DNA from: Dryomyza anilis
Lineage: Eukaryota > Arthropoda > Insecta > Diptera > Dryomyzidae
Assembly (NCBI GenBank): GCA_951804985.1
Contig: OX638130.1
Coordinates: forward strand, 33,270,554-33,334,553
Direction: 5' to 3'
DNA: 64,000 nucleotides
Shown here: positions 24,393 through 34,724 of the stretch, one piece after another
Layout: each line of letters opens with the position of its first letter
How positions within the stretch are numbered: position 1 is the first letter of the stretch
Notes under the pieces: model-generated
The model's database searches: none
Told to the model about the DNA's origin: nothing
Seen by the model: the letters and a program-made list of their open reading frames with translations, nothing else
Program-made: the position numbers and the translations under genes

Positions 24393-25285
24393 TTCATTAG
24401 TTGGTTATATTTCGCCGGGATATATAAAAAAAATATATGGGAGCTCATGATTTTCTAAGTCTAATACCGAAAAGAAAATTTATTGAAACATTATTGTTTT
24501 TGGTTCGACTATTAAAAATAAAAGGAGAGAAACTCAATAAAAACATAAAACTCTCAAAAACTGGAGCAATTAAAATTGATTGTTCATAAAAAGGAACTCT
24601 TTCAAATTTATATAGGTACATATTAAATTTATATACGATATTTTAAAAAAACAAACTTTTTCAATATCTTTAAGTATTGTTTGCACCGAAAACATAATAA
24701 ATTTGGTAACCAGTCTGCCATGTGATTTATGCCTCGAAGTTTTCTCGAACTAACTTGGATAACAAAAATCCGATCTCTTTGCTAAATTTTAAAATTTCGA
24801 AATTTTGGTAGAGTAACATTTTATGATAGGATATTTAAACATTTCTCACATCGATATAGCAAAGTTTTTCCAATAAATCTCGATATATTTGCACTTGAGA
24901 TGGGCGCGTGCCTGTTTTTGAAGGCATGGACACGCACGGGTACACCCATAGGTGACACGCACGAACACGAGATCGACGACTAAATTTAAAGGCACGCACG
25001 ATAAAACACGGGTAAATACGGAAAACACGACAAAAGCACGGAATCACATGAACAACTAGGGGTTCCACAGATTTCTTAATGACGGTTTCTATTTCGGCTT
25101 CGGTTTTTTTTCTTCAGTAACATGTACTTTTGTTATATTGCTTTGATAGATAACATTACTGATAATCTTCAAAATGATAAAACTTATCCAAAATATATCT
25201 AACCAGTCTGGCGACATTGGTCAAAGTTCAAGTTTATAAATTTTTTTTTTTACTTTGACCCCGTGCAGAACAGTTTTTAAAGACC

Positions 25286-25316
25286 AAATATATATATATA
25301 TATATATCTATATATA

Positions 25317-25359
<43 letters not shown>

Positions 25360-25419
25360 ATATATATATATATATATCTATATATATATATATATATATA
25401 TATAAATGTATATATATAT

Positions 25420-25512
<93 letters not shown>
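25286..25512. repeat. (TA)n microsatellite in duplication unit 2
   Basis: Shorter version (about 227 bases) of the tract in unit 1, with the same interruptions. Confidence 0.95.
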
Positions 25513-25514
<2 letters not shown>

Positions 25515-26126
25515 TTCATTATTGAGTGATAAAGAGTTGTGTGATAAAGAGTGAAGCTGATCCTCTCTCATCACGTCTGTGCCAAAGATCTGCCTTCTAA
25601 TTCTAGAAAATGCTGGACAGTCACAGAGATAGTGCACTGTGGTGCCAGTTTCTTCGTAGCAGGCAGAACATAAGGCGCTTTCGGCCAGGTCGATTGCGTT
25701 CATGTGTTTTTCACATGCGTTGTGTCCCGTTAGAAGTCCCGTCAGTTTTCTGCACTCCTTTCTACTTAATGAAAGTAGAAACGAGGCCGATCTTTTGGTT
25801 ATCGTCGGTGTCATGAGCTTGGAGAATCTGCATTTCGTCTCATTCATCCATCTGCTCTTGTGTGCAGAGGCGACCCAAGAGCTGATGACGAATTTTCCCG
25901 TAAATGCAGGTAGTTCAAGCACAGGTTCTGGTCCAAATGGAATATCCTCAGATCCAGCACATGTTAGTTCGTCAGATGTTTCATTGCCCGAAACTCCTTT
26001 ATGGCCCGGCACCCAAATCAGTTTCAGTGTATTGTATTTACCAACACAATTGAGACGTGATCTGCATTGACGTACAATTTTGGATGTGATGACCGGGTTG
26101 TTCAAAGCCATAAGAGCAACCTGCAT
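25513..26126 (-). pseudogene. LINE ORF2 C-terminus: RNase H and zinc-finger tail
   Basis: The minus frame reads [20 protein letters not shown], the C-terminal signature of a LINE RNase H domain. Further on comes [20 protein letters not shown], a Cys/His motif typical of the tail of RNase H-bearing LINEs (I/LOA group likely). It is open for about 200 codons, then runs straight into the (TA)n tract, so the stop and 3' UTR are lost or replaced. The 5' side is truncated at about 26126. Confidence 0.75.
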
Positions 26127-27171
26127 TTATGTACGATTTTTAATACATTTGTATTGAAAATAACTACTTTTTAGAAATTAGACAAAACTTAGTGACCTTT
26201 AACGAAGGAATTTGGGTGACAGTATTTTTAGATTATTAGGAGACAGTTTACGGCAGCCACTAAGCTCGAACGGGCGCCAATTTATTATATTAACTCCCCT
26301 GATCATTTATTTCCAGTAACAGCGATATGGGATTCAATTCGTTTCAAAATCAGTTGAATAACATGTGACTACAATTTTAATTCATGTATCAAACGAAACG
26401 TTGAGTACGCTTGTTTTTAGAATTGTTTCATATAAATCATACGCGAAGGTAAAAAAAATGACATTTTTTGTATAACAAAAAAATAGTTGGCAAAACAAAA
26501 ATATTGAACAAACGTTGGAACGAAACGTTTAAAATACGTTACATCAATATTAGACGAAGAGGACTAAAAACGAGACGATAATATAAAGATACGTGATAAG
26601 GGGCTAAATAAACTTTTATAGAAAATAGAAAATAATTTGTGTTTGTATTCAAACATCGTGGGTCTCATTCGTAGATGTATGTTTTAAACTAACAAAAAAA
26701 TATTGATATAAAAATAGCATATATTGACCCTGACCCCCTCCAATTTGCTTCATATTTTAATATGTTGTTATTATTGGTCAATGAAGTTTAAATTTAATTT
26801 TTCAGTTTTCTAACGCATCCCCTTCACCCCCTTAACAAACTGTTAAAACACGGTTTTTGCTGTTTTGCACCACAGCATGCAAAAATTGCCTTTTTAAACT
26901 CTGAAAAAATTTACATAAATTCTTGATATCGAAAAAACGAAAATTCCACTATGATTTGGAGTGGTAAGAATTTTTCTTCTATTCTATATTTTTTCCCTTA
27001 TGAAAATAAATATGTTATTTTTTGAGGTTCACAATAAAAGTATGTTATTGTTTTTTATGAGAAAAATAATATGTTTTATGGTTTTGCCAGGAACTCTATT
27101 ATGTTTTTGATATTTCCGGGAATATGCACATGTATATCTGTATATCTACGAATGTAAAAATGATTCAAATT
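26127..27171. other. non-coding AT-rich DNA
   Basis: No frame or repeat signature recognised on either strand. Confidence 0.5.
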
Positions 27172-27386
27172 TGCAACGAAGATTGGAATCGGAACCTACA
27201 GTTTAACGCCGAATCATAACTTTTCATGGGTGATGTTTTTACTCTCGAAGCTTATCTACCAAGAGGTAGCGCGGTGAAGAAAAACCTTTTCTATTTATTT
27301 TTTTCATGTTGCATTTGCTGGTGTTTGAACCAGCGACGTTTCGGCTTGCGTTCCAACACACTAACCTTCTGAGTCACCGACATAGT
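27172..27386 (-). mobile_element. tRNA-derived SINE, diverged copy (minus)
   Basis: On the minus strand an A-box-like TGACTCAGAAGGTTAGTGTG and a B-box GGTTCAAACACC sit in a tRNA-like head. The body that follows (CACCGCGCTACCTCTTGG ... GGCGTTAAACTGTAGGTTCC) matches the SINE at 27516-27846. No A/T tail is left. Confidence 0.65.
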
Positions 27387-27515
27387 ATATGGTAATGCAT
27401 ATTTTATATTATTATAGCATAATTATTTTAAATTTTCTCAAACAAATTTTACAAATGACATACCGTCAACTGAGGTGACTTTGACCCGAAAAACAGTATA
27501 TGTTGATTTTGTAAT

Positions 27516-27846
27516 ACGTAGCCGCGGTAGCTCAGTGGTTTGTGCGTTGGACTACGAGCCGAAAGGTCCACGGTTCAAGCCTGGACTAACTAACGAACAT
27601 CTTTTCATAGAAACATTTTTCTATACCGCGCTACCTCTCGGCAGTAAATGGCAAACCGACGAGAGTAAAACATTGCCTATGAAAAGCTCTCAACCGCCAT
27701 TCGGATTCGGCAATAAACTGTAGGTCCCACCACTTTGAGTACAAATATAACACTCACAGCTCAAAATGGTGAGAGAGCTCGGCCGAAGTCCTATACAGGA
27801 CTGTAGCGCCAAACTATTATATTATATTATTATATTATAATTCGCT
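27516..27846 (+). mobile_element. tRNA-derived SINE with target duplication
   Basis: The head looks like a tRNA: GCCGCGGTAGCTCAGTGG (A box) and GGTTCAAGCCTGG (B box) with GCCGAAAGG between. A tRNA-unrelated body follows (ACCGCGCTACCTCTCGGCAG ... CTGTAGGTCCCACCA), then GGACTGTAGCGCCAAACTAT and a tail of TTATA/ATT repeats. A 10-base direct repeat ATTTTGTAAT flanks it (27506-27515 and 27847-27856). SINEs are copied by LINE machinery; the ATT-rich tail suggests a LINE with a similar 3' end. Confidence 0.85.
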
Positions 27847-28710
27847 ATTTTGTAATGGAATTAATATTTCATTATTAAATAAAATATTGTAAGTATGTCC
27901 TCTTTAAGCATCAGCAATCAAAATTTCATGGTGTAATAACAGTAATTATAAAAAAATAAAATAGTTCAAAGTCACCTAACGGGTGAGGTGACTTTAGCCC
28001 AAACATGTTAATCACAAATTTTATATATATTTTTATGGAAATATAATATGACTATGATACTATATCATCATAAATGTTTTACTGAAAATTCAGATCACTT
28101 GAAACCCATATATTTCGAATAATAAGTATGGTAATAAGGATTAATATGAAAAAGATAAATAACATTTTGTATTTTTCAATAGAACAAGCTCATTTAATGG
28201 AATTTAACATATATAGATAACACAAAATAATCAAGTAAAATAGTCAACTAATATGTAATATCAATTACAAAAAATATTATGACTTTTTTATAATAAACAC
28301 ACCTCTTTTAGTAAAGGGTTTATGTGGATCTATTTTTTTTATATTTCTAAACAAATAAAGGCCGCTATCAGTTTGTACCCGCCTTAGTCTTGCAATTAAA
28401 TCAACTGCAGTATTATCAATTTAAATTATGTCAATATCTGACATTAAATAAAAAAACCAACTAAAATTCAACCCCGTTTATTTTTAAAATGGGAAAATAT
28501 AGTATATATTTGGAAAAGAATGGAACAATAAACCCACAATTTCACATGAGTTAATTTAACATTGGGTATACACGTTCGAATTATTTGATACGTGTTTTAA
28601 CCGGGTCAAAGTCACCCCCATGTATAATTTGGGGCAACTTTAACTCAATCCAAAGTCACCCCAAAAACATTAATTTTAAGAACGATTAAATAAAATAAAT
28701 AATTAAAATG

Positions 28711-28766
28711 AGTATTGGACTAAAATGACTATACATATATATGTATAGTCATTTTAGTCCAATACT
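28711..28766. repeat. perfect 56-base palindrome
   Basis: The two 28-base halves (starting AGTATTGGACTAAAATGACT) are exact reverse complements with no spacer. It lies in the middle of the TIR transposon at 27464-29089. Confidence 0.95.
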
Positions 28767-29096
28767 TTATTAGAAAGAAAATATATTAATTTCTAACATA
28801 AACAATGTAACGTATTGATATCATACGTATATTTTACATACTACATTGATATTGTTCGTAAATAAAATGTATGCTTTTCAGCTACATTTACAAAGATATT
28901 AATATGTTGAAATATGAGAGTTCAAAGTTAAGGAAATAGCATTACGCAGATAGAAAACGCTATAAAGAAAATTATTGTAAAAGGATTGAAATCTGTACGG
29001 TACTTGGATGCTGAGAAAATTTGATTGCAAACATTATTTTTTGTTTGGCCAAAGTCACCTTCGGAAGTCTAAAGTAACCCCAGTTGACGAATATCA

Positions 29097-30412
29097 ATTA
29101 AGTTTTCTTTTCCTTCCGCTCTTAGACAATGTCTGCATTCAAATTTACAAGGACGCCGTGACAGAGCATCTGCATTTCCATGATTTCCTCCTTTACGATA
29201 TTAGATTGAGAAATCGTAGCTCTGTAATCGTTCTATCCAACGCGCAATTTGGCCTTCCGGATCTTTGAACTGAAGTAACCATCGTAGTGCTGCGTGATCG
29301 GTTCTCAATTGAAACTATTGTCCGTACAGATACTTATGCAAATTTTTCACACTTTCAATTACAGCAAGAAGCTCCCTCCTGGTGACACAGTAATTTCGCT
29401 CGGGCTTGGACAATGTTTTACTGCAGTATGCGATCACTTTTTCTTGCCCCTTGATCACTTGAGAGAGAACTCCGTCTATTCCGTATCCACTTGCATCCGT
29501 ATCAAGTATAAATTTCTCACCTGGAATTGGATACGCAAGAATTGGTGCCGAGCACAGTAGATCTTTTAATTTCAAAAATGCCCTTTCTTGATCATCGCTC
29601 CATTGAAAGGCTCGGTTCTTTCTTGTCAACTCATGAAGACTGCTTGCAACATTGGCAACACCTGGAACAAATCGTCTGTAGTATGTACATAGCCCCAAGA
29701 AACTAGGTCATGTAGATTTTGCGGTCTGGGCCACTCCTTGACTGCAACTATTTTATCCTTATCAGTATGCACTCCTTCCGTGGTAACTCGATGACCCAGA
29801 TACTTGACTTCTTTCTTGAAAAGTGAGCATTTCTTTGGGCTACGTTGTACACCCGCATTTTTCAATCGAAGGAATACTTCCTCTAGATTTCTTAGATGTT
29901 CGTTGAAAGCTTTGCCCATAACAATTATGTCATCAAGGTATACTAGGCATGTTTTCCAGTGTAAACCTTTTAATACGTGCTCCATTAACCGCTCGAATGT
30001 TGCTGGGGCATTGCATAGTCTAAACGGCATTACCAAAAATTGCCATAGTCCATCTCCGGTACTGAATGCGGTCTTCTCTCGATCTTTCTTATCGATTTCT
30101 ACTTGCCAGTAACCGCTTTGCAAGTCCAACGTTGAAAACCACTAAGCATTAGATAGTGTATCCAAGGTGTAATCGATTCTGGGCAGTGGATAACTATCTT
30201 TCTTGGTGACATCATTAAGTTTTCGGTAATCAACGCAGAACCGAGTACTACCATCCTTCTTTTTCACCAATACTACTGGTGAACTCCATGGACTCTCAGA
30301 TGGTTCCACCACGCCACTTGTGTGCATTTCTTCAACCAAATGTGATACTTCGTCTCTTTTCGCAAATGTTACCCTTCTTGGTGCTTGACGAATTGGGTTA
30401 GAATCACCAGTG
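29097..30412 (-). pseudogene. RT and RNase H of copy G2
   Basis: Frames give [72 protein letters not shown] and YLDDIIVMGKAF, so the catalytic YLDD is intact. RNase H follows (FILDTDASGYGIDGVLSQ, VTRRELLAVIESVKNL). There are breaks at about 30140 (stop) and about 29700 (a 7-base loss after LHDL), and the 3' end is cut in the RNase H tail. Confidence 0.8.
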
Positions 30413-31130
30413 CTCGCAATTTATAATCGCTGACGCCTCTTGACACTGGCCTACCACTGTTCCCTTTTTGATTAATTTTGAGGAGTTTTCCAAATTGAGA
30501 ACTCTTATAGGTACAATTCTGTCTTTCTCCGCTTCAACAAGTGTTCTTCCTACCACTATGTTACTTTTATACAGCTCTTCGTTGGCTTCAATAACCCACA
30601 ACTTGCTTATCCCACAATCTCCATTTAATTTCGCCAAAACAATTGCTTCTGAATTAGGTGGTATTTTTCTATTTTTGTGAGCGATAACTTGTTTAATTTT
30701 CGGGCTCTGGTCACAATCAATGTTTAGTTGGATCTCTGTGTTGGCATAACTCAAAATTTTTCTTGTTAGATCTAGTGTGAAACCGTTCCTTATCATGAAG
30801 CCCATGCCAAGTATTATTTCGTCTACTATTTCCGCAACTATAAAATCATGCTTAACTGTCGTAGTACCAACTGTCGTAGTAATCTTTTCTCTGATAGGGG
30901 ACTCTTCGCCTGTAGCTGTTTGCAATCTTATTCCTATAAGTGGCTCTACTACGTCCTTAATAAGGTTACTTCTTATTATTGAATGTGAAGCTCACGTATC
31001 CAATGTTATCATATATGCTGTACAATCAATGACTCCTTCGACAGTTAAGCTATTTGGCTTTCGAGCAATTTGTGAAATGGAGATTCTGGGGCAATCGGTT
31101 ATGGGAGTCAGATCGTGCCCCGCAGATCTG
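30413..31130 (-). pseudogene. protease and linker of copy G2
   Basis: The frame matches the family protease (TLDT-ASHSI ... EIILGMGFMIRNGFTLDLTR), but the active-site Gly codon has become TGA, so the DTG motif is cut by a stop. The linker (DCGISKLWVIEANEELYKSN) is otherwise open to the deletion at 30412. Confidence 0.75.
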
Positions 31131-31137
31131 ACTCGTT

Positions 31138-32535
31138 TTAGTTTAAAGATTGATTAAAATTTACGTTATTTTGGACATGATCCTGGGTTTCTTCATGTCG
31201 GGGTTCATTTGCAAATGAATTCATTGAGCGCTTGCGTTTTTTACGACAATCACGTGCCATATGCCCATATGTATCACAGTTGTAGCATTTACCTTTAAAT
31301 TGGGTGTCTCGGTTGGCAGCAGTGTAATCTGGTTTAGCTCCACTTTTTAACGCTTGGCAAATTACCTGAAGTAGGTCTTCATTCTCCACATCTAGTTTAC
31401 GGACCTTTGGCGCTGGGCGGCACAACGTAGTTGCTGTCTCCTGTGTTAGCGCTGTGGTTACAGTTTCCGTAAATGTCACTTTCGGCATTGTCACTGTGGC
31501 ACGTCTTGTTTCCGGATCACGTATGCCGTCAACGAAGGCTTCGATCTTGCACTTTTCTATGAAATCACTCGTTGAATCTGCATACGACAAATGCGCAAGC
31601 CTCTCGACGTCCGCTGCATACGCCTGCAATGTTTCACCATTTCTTTGCATTCGGCACTTTAGTACCATTCTGTAGTTTTGCTTCATGTGATCACTGCCAT
31701 ATTTTCGCTGAAGTGCAGCCATAACCGCTAAATAACTGTTTCGATCACTTTCTGGAACAGTCTGCAATACTTCGGCTGCGCCTCCTTTAAGCGCCACGAT
31801 AAGTGCGGCTACGCTGTCCTCATTATTCCATCGATTACTTACAGCCGTGGTCTCAAATTGCAGCTTGAAAATGCTGAAAGCTGTGGTTCCATCGTAGATC
31901 GGCGATTTTAGCCTCGTACCACTAACAACATGCTGTGTAGGTCCATTTATCTGCAACACGTGCAAATCTTTTTTTATTTCCTGAATTTCTTTGTCTATAC
32001 CATTTTCTTATCTTTGAATTTTATCATCAACATCATTTATATGCGTTTCAAGTTCATTTACTTTGCTATGTAATGTATTAGAAACTTCCAGAAGCTGCTT
32101 AGAATGTTCTTGCAGCTGTTCAGAATTTTCCTGAAGTTTCTGTTCTATTTTGTTAGAATTTTCTACAAGTTCATGCTTCATGTCTAATTTGAGCTGATTG
32201 GAATTTTCTACAAGTTTCTGTTCCATTTTGTTGGAATTTTCTAGAAACTGTCTGGAATTTTCTGGAGCCATTATCTGAAATTGTTGTTGCATAGCTCCGA
32301 TCAACTGGCTCATATCAGAAACTTGGGTCTGTACTTTCTCCTCTGTGTCCAGATTTTTCGATGACGGTGCTGCAACTTCCACTTCAAAATTGTGCATCGT
32401 AAGATCAATGCACTGCGCCTCTAATTCGTCCATTAGGCGCTTTTGCAGCTCTACTTTCGTACCAGCGGTTGGAAGATCACGATTCGCCAGCTCCTTCTTT
32501 AGCTGGTCGACTTTAAGTTGTTCTAATTTAACCAT
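31138..32535 (-). pseudogene. gag of copy G2, near complete: SAP, coiled coil, capsid, CCHC
   Basis: ATG at 32535, just after the primer site. Residues about 1-40 form a SAP domain: [20 protein letters not shown] then KVELQKRLMDEL. Residues about 60-185 are a coiled coil of 11-residue units (KMEQKLVENSN). Then come a capsid-like region (SPIYDGTTAFSIFKLQFETT) and CYNCDTYGHMARDC, the end being QDHVQNNVNFNQSLN plus stop. A single TTA-to-TAA stop near 32010 interrupts it. SAP domains normally bind AT-rich scaffold DNA. In a Gag this could tether the particle or cDNA to chromatin, which is an inference. Confidence 0.85.
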
Positions 32536-32545
32536 TTTTTATCAC

Positions 32546-32564
32546 AATCCCACTTCTGACACCA
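32546..32564 (-). other. primer binding site complementary to tRNA-Leu
   Basis: The minus strand reads TGGTGTCAGAAGTGGGATT, one base after the LTR end. It is the complement of the 3' end of insect tRNA-Leu plus CCA. The same 19 bases stand at 46252-46270. Confidence 0.8.
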
Positions 32565-32565
32565 A

Positions 32566-33094
32566 TGTTACGATAATTCAGTCTACGGAAAACTGTTCTA
32601 CGAATTCGTATCGCTGGATTGTGTACAAAATAAAAACGCACTTATATTTGGTTTTAACTAGTATTACTTCAACTAGTATTAACTTTATTAATTTAAATAA
32701 CATCTTAAAGAATAATCACTTATATCAACTGCTGAATTACAACAATTTATCTTTACAATGTTCACTCACGAGACGCACTAGTTCACTATTAAATCACAAC
32801 TGAAGTACAGTGCCTCAGATGCGCGGCCTTATATACTGCAGGCATCAGTTCGACACGTTTCGACAAGCTTCGACTTGTTTCGAGAACCTTCTACTCGTTT
32901 CGTGAATGACGCATGCTATTGGCATCTCATTCTCACTCATGTGTTTTAATGTGCCGATCTTCCATCTCTTTCTCGCACATTGCATAATGCGCTGAATGAT
33001 CTTAACACATTGCTTAGTGCGCTGAATTGTCTTGCGTCTCATTTATTATTGTTGATTGCTTGCACATTGGAGCAAATTACCTCTTTTCGTAACA
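32566..33094 (-). repeat. 5' LTR of copy G2
   Basis: 529 bases with perfect TGTTACG/CGTAACA inverted termini. It contains the TATA box and initiator listed separately and an AATAAA on the minus strand at about 32684-32689. It is immediately followed outside by ATAT. Confidence 0.9.
32799..32835 (-). promoter_or_regulatory. core promoter in LTR of copy G2
   Basis: TATATAAG (minus, 32828-32835) followed about 30 bases downstream by TTCAGTT (32799-32805), the same arrangement as in the solo LTR at 9412-9860. Confidence 0.6.
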
Positions 33095-34400
33095 ATATAT
33101 TCAGAAATAACAGTAAAATACTACTATAATTAATATTTTTTAAAATAAAAAGTGAATTATTTTTATACAGTTGAAATTCAATAAAAAAATTATTTATCTC
33201 AAAAATCAAAAAGCTACCGAAAAGTAATTTTTAAGACGGCTCGTGTTAAATACACATGATAATTTTTTCTATAGAAAACAAAAACTATTTTGAAAATTAA
33301 CAAAATATTTTTACATTGTTCATATTGTTAAAATAACACTGGGTGAATTCCGCATGATAACATGGTCACAGTGTTAAATTTACGCGTACAAGTGTAAAAT
33401 TAATACGATATATTGTTATATGTATATCAATGACATTTGAAAATTTCAAATAAATATTTTATTGGTTGGCCCTTATTCAACAATTCTTTGGTAAGCATCA
33501 TTAATTTATTTAATTAATTTTATTTAATTCTGCATTTATATACATATACTAGAGACTGACGATGGATATTGATGATTTCAAATTGATGTGGAGAATTTTC
33601 ATCGAAATTCGAAGATGGGAAATGACCCCGCATGGACATCATAATTCACATCAAAATAGACAATTTCAAAATTTAAAGTCTTCCAAAGGCAATAAAATTC
33701 AAAAGTGTGTAAAAGTACAGATAAAATGTGTATTATCTCCATTATTTACATCTAATACATCGTCATTTTTTTACATCTAATATATCGTCATCTAATACAT
33801 CGTACATTTGGTTTGCAAAAACAACAAAAGAAAATTTAAACTTTAGAAAAAATTAAATTGGCCAATAAATGGTTGATTCCAAATGGTGAAATGTTATGCA
33901 TTTTTGTCCCTGTATCTTGGTCATGTATCTTCTTTTAATGAAATGGTTAAAAAGTCTATTAATAAACAACAATATTTTTGAAAATTTTAACAAGTCAAAA
34001 TGCATAAAAATTATGTTCACAAAGTAAAATATTTTGTATTAACAAAATGTGTTATTTATTGTAAAGTCGGCCAGTATAAAGTAAAATTCACACACAGATG
34101 TTTGTGTTATATGAGGCATTAACATAAGTAGAGGGGTCATAGGTCACAATGCCCGATCACACATAAACTAGATCCAATATCAAAATACCGAATCAGCTCT
34201 ATAATTCTAATCAAGATTTGGTATAATATTCACTGCAGCAAAAATATTGTAAATATATTTCCAAGAAGACTCAATTCAAAATTTATGTAAGGGCTAATAT
34301 TGGTTATTATTAGGCCTACACGTACGTGTTCGGGAATTTTATTGTTTTTAGAGACGAATATTTTCTCCAAAGACATTATGATAGATTTTTGACTTCTTCT
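33095..34400. repeat. dispersed repeat, copy 1 (paired with 39485-40589)
   Basis: Long stretches match 39485-40589 at near identity (for example AAGACGGCTCGTGTTAAATA and GAAATGACCCCGCATGGACA). This copy has about 300 extra bases at 33288-33585; the other has about 80 extra near 39620-39690. The right end overlaps the gag of the tRNA-Ser-type element, so the repeat is probably the interior of that LTR element. Confidence 0.8.
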
Positions 34401-34724
34401 CTCGTTACAATTTTGATAAGCCTTTTTAATCTCTTCTAGTACTAATTCTAAAGAAATTTCATTTAAGTACGTATTTTTTAACAACTCGTATAATTCTTCT
34501 AATTTTTGAAACTGTTTTGTCCTTACTAATTTATAGGCATCTCCCTCCAATCGTAACCTAACGCATTTAATAAATTCCTCACTATCTGATTCATTCATTT
34601 TAAGCTTAGCTGTTTCACAACATTCAATAAATTTATATAATTCTGTTTCTAATAATGGAGATTCCGCCCCAGAAAAGTAAGGAACAACGTAATGAACGCG
34701 TTTCAATACATTTTCATTACCCAT
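34230..34724 (-). pseudogene. gag of the tRNA-Ser-type element, copy 2
   Basis: ATG at 34722-34724 (MGNENVLKRVHYVVPYFSGA). It keeps FIKCVRLRLEGDAYKLVR and LYELLKNTYLNEISLELVLE, parallel to the Gag at 1-739. After about residue 110 it continues KIPEHVRVGLIITNISPY and then loses the family pattern at the edge of the shared repeat, so only the N-terminal two thirds are present. Codon use is AT-rich like its surroundings. Confidence 0.65.

Larger units (their letters stand above)
27464..29089. mobile_element. TIR DNA transposon, non-autonomous, hosting a SINE
   Basis: The outer ends are inverted repeats: CGTCAACTGAGGTGACTTTG at 27464 and, on the other strand from 29089, CGTCAACTGGGGTTACTTTA. Inner copies of the GGTGACTTTGACC-like motif occur near 27985, 28605 and 28660, in both orientations. 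There is no transposase. A SINE sits just inside the left end and a perfect 56-base palindrome near 28739. The right end abuts the broken retrotransposon at 29089. No clear target duplication is visible, so the superfamily is open. Confidence 0.65.
29089..33094 (-). mobile_element. SAP-Gag Ty3/gypsy-like retrotransposon, copy G2 (best preserved 5' half)
   Basis: Minus-strand order is 5' LTR (33094-32566), tRNA-Leu primer site (32564-32546), gag (32535-31138), protease region (31130-30413), RT-RNase H (30412-29097). Integrase and the 3' LTR are missing: the element stops where the TIR transposon ends. A deletion of about 195 bases at 30412 joins the linker to RT. It sits at an ATAT site in a repeat whose empty counterpart is at 39485, but the matching left target duplication is lost. 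Confidence 0.85.

Noticed and set aside
27519..27590. A possible tRNA gene with A and B boxes
   Set aside because: The anticodon arm is degenerate, it is followed by a non-tRNA body and an ATT tail, it has a target duplication and it recurs twice, so it is a SINE head.
28740..28800. Palindrome considered as an intrinsic terminator
   Set aside because: This is eukaryotic repeat DNA with no gene upstream, so a bacterial-type terminator does not apply.
33562..33780. 72-codon plus frame also found at 39672-39941
   Set aside because: It is shared only because the surrounding repeat is duplicated. It has no domain and ends in low-complexity codons, so I treat it as repeat sequence.
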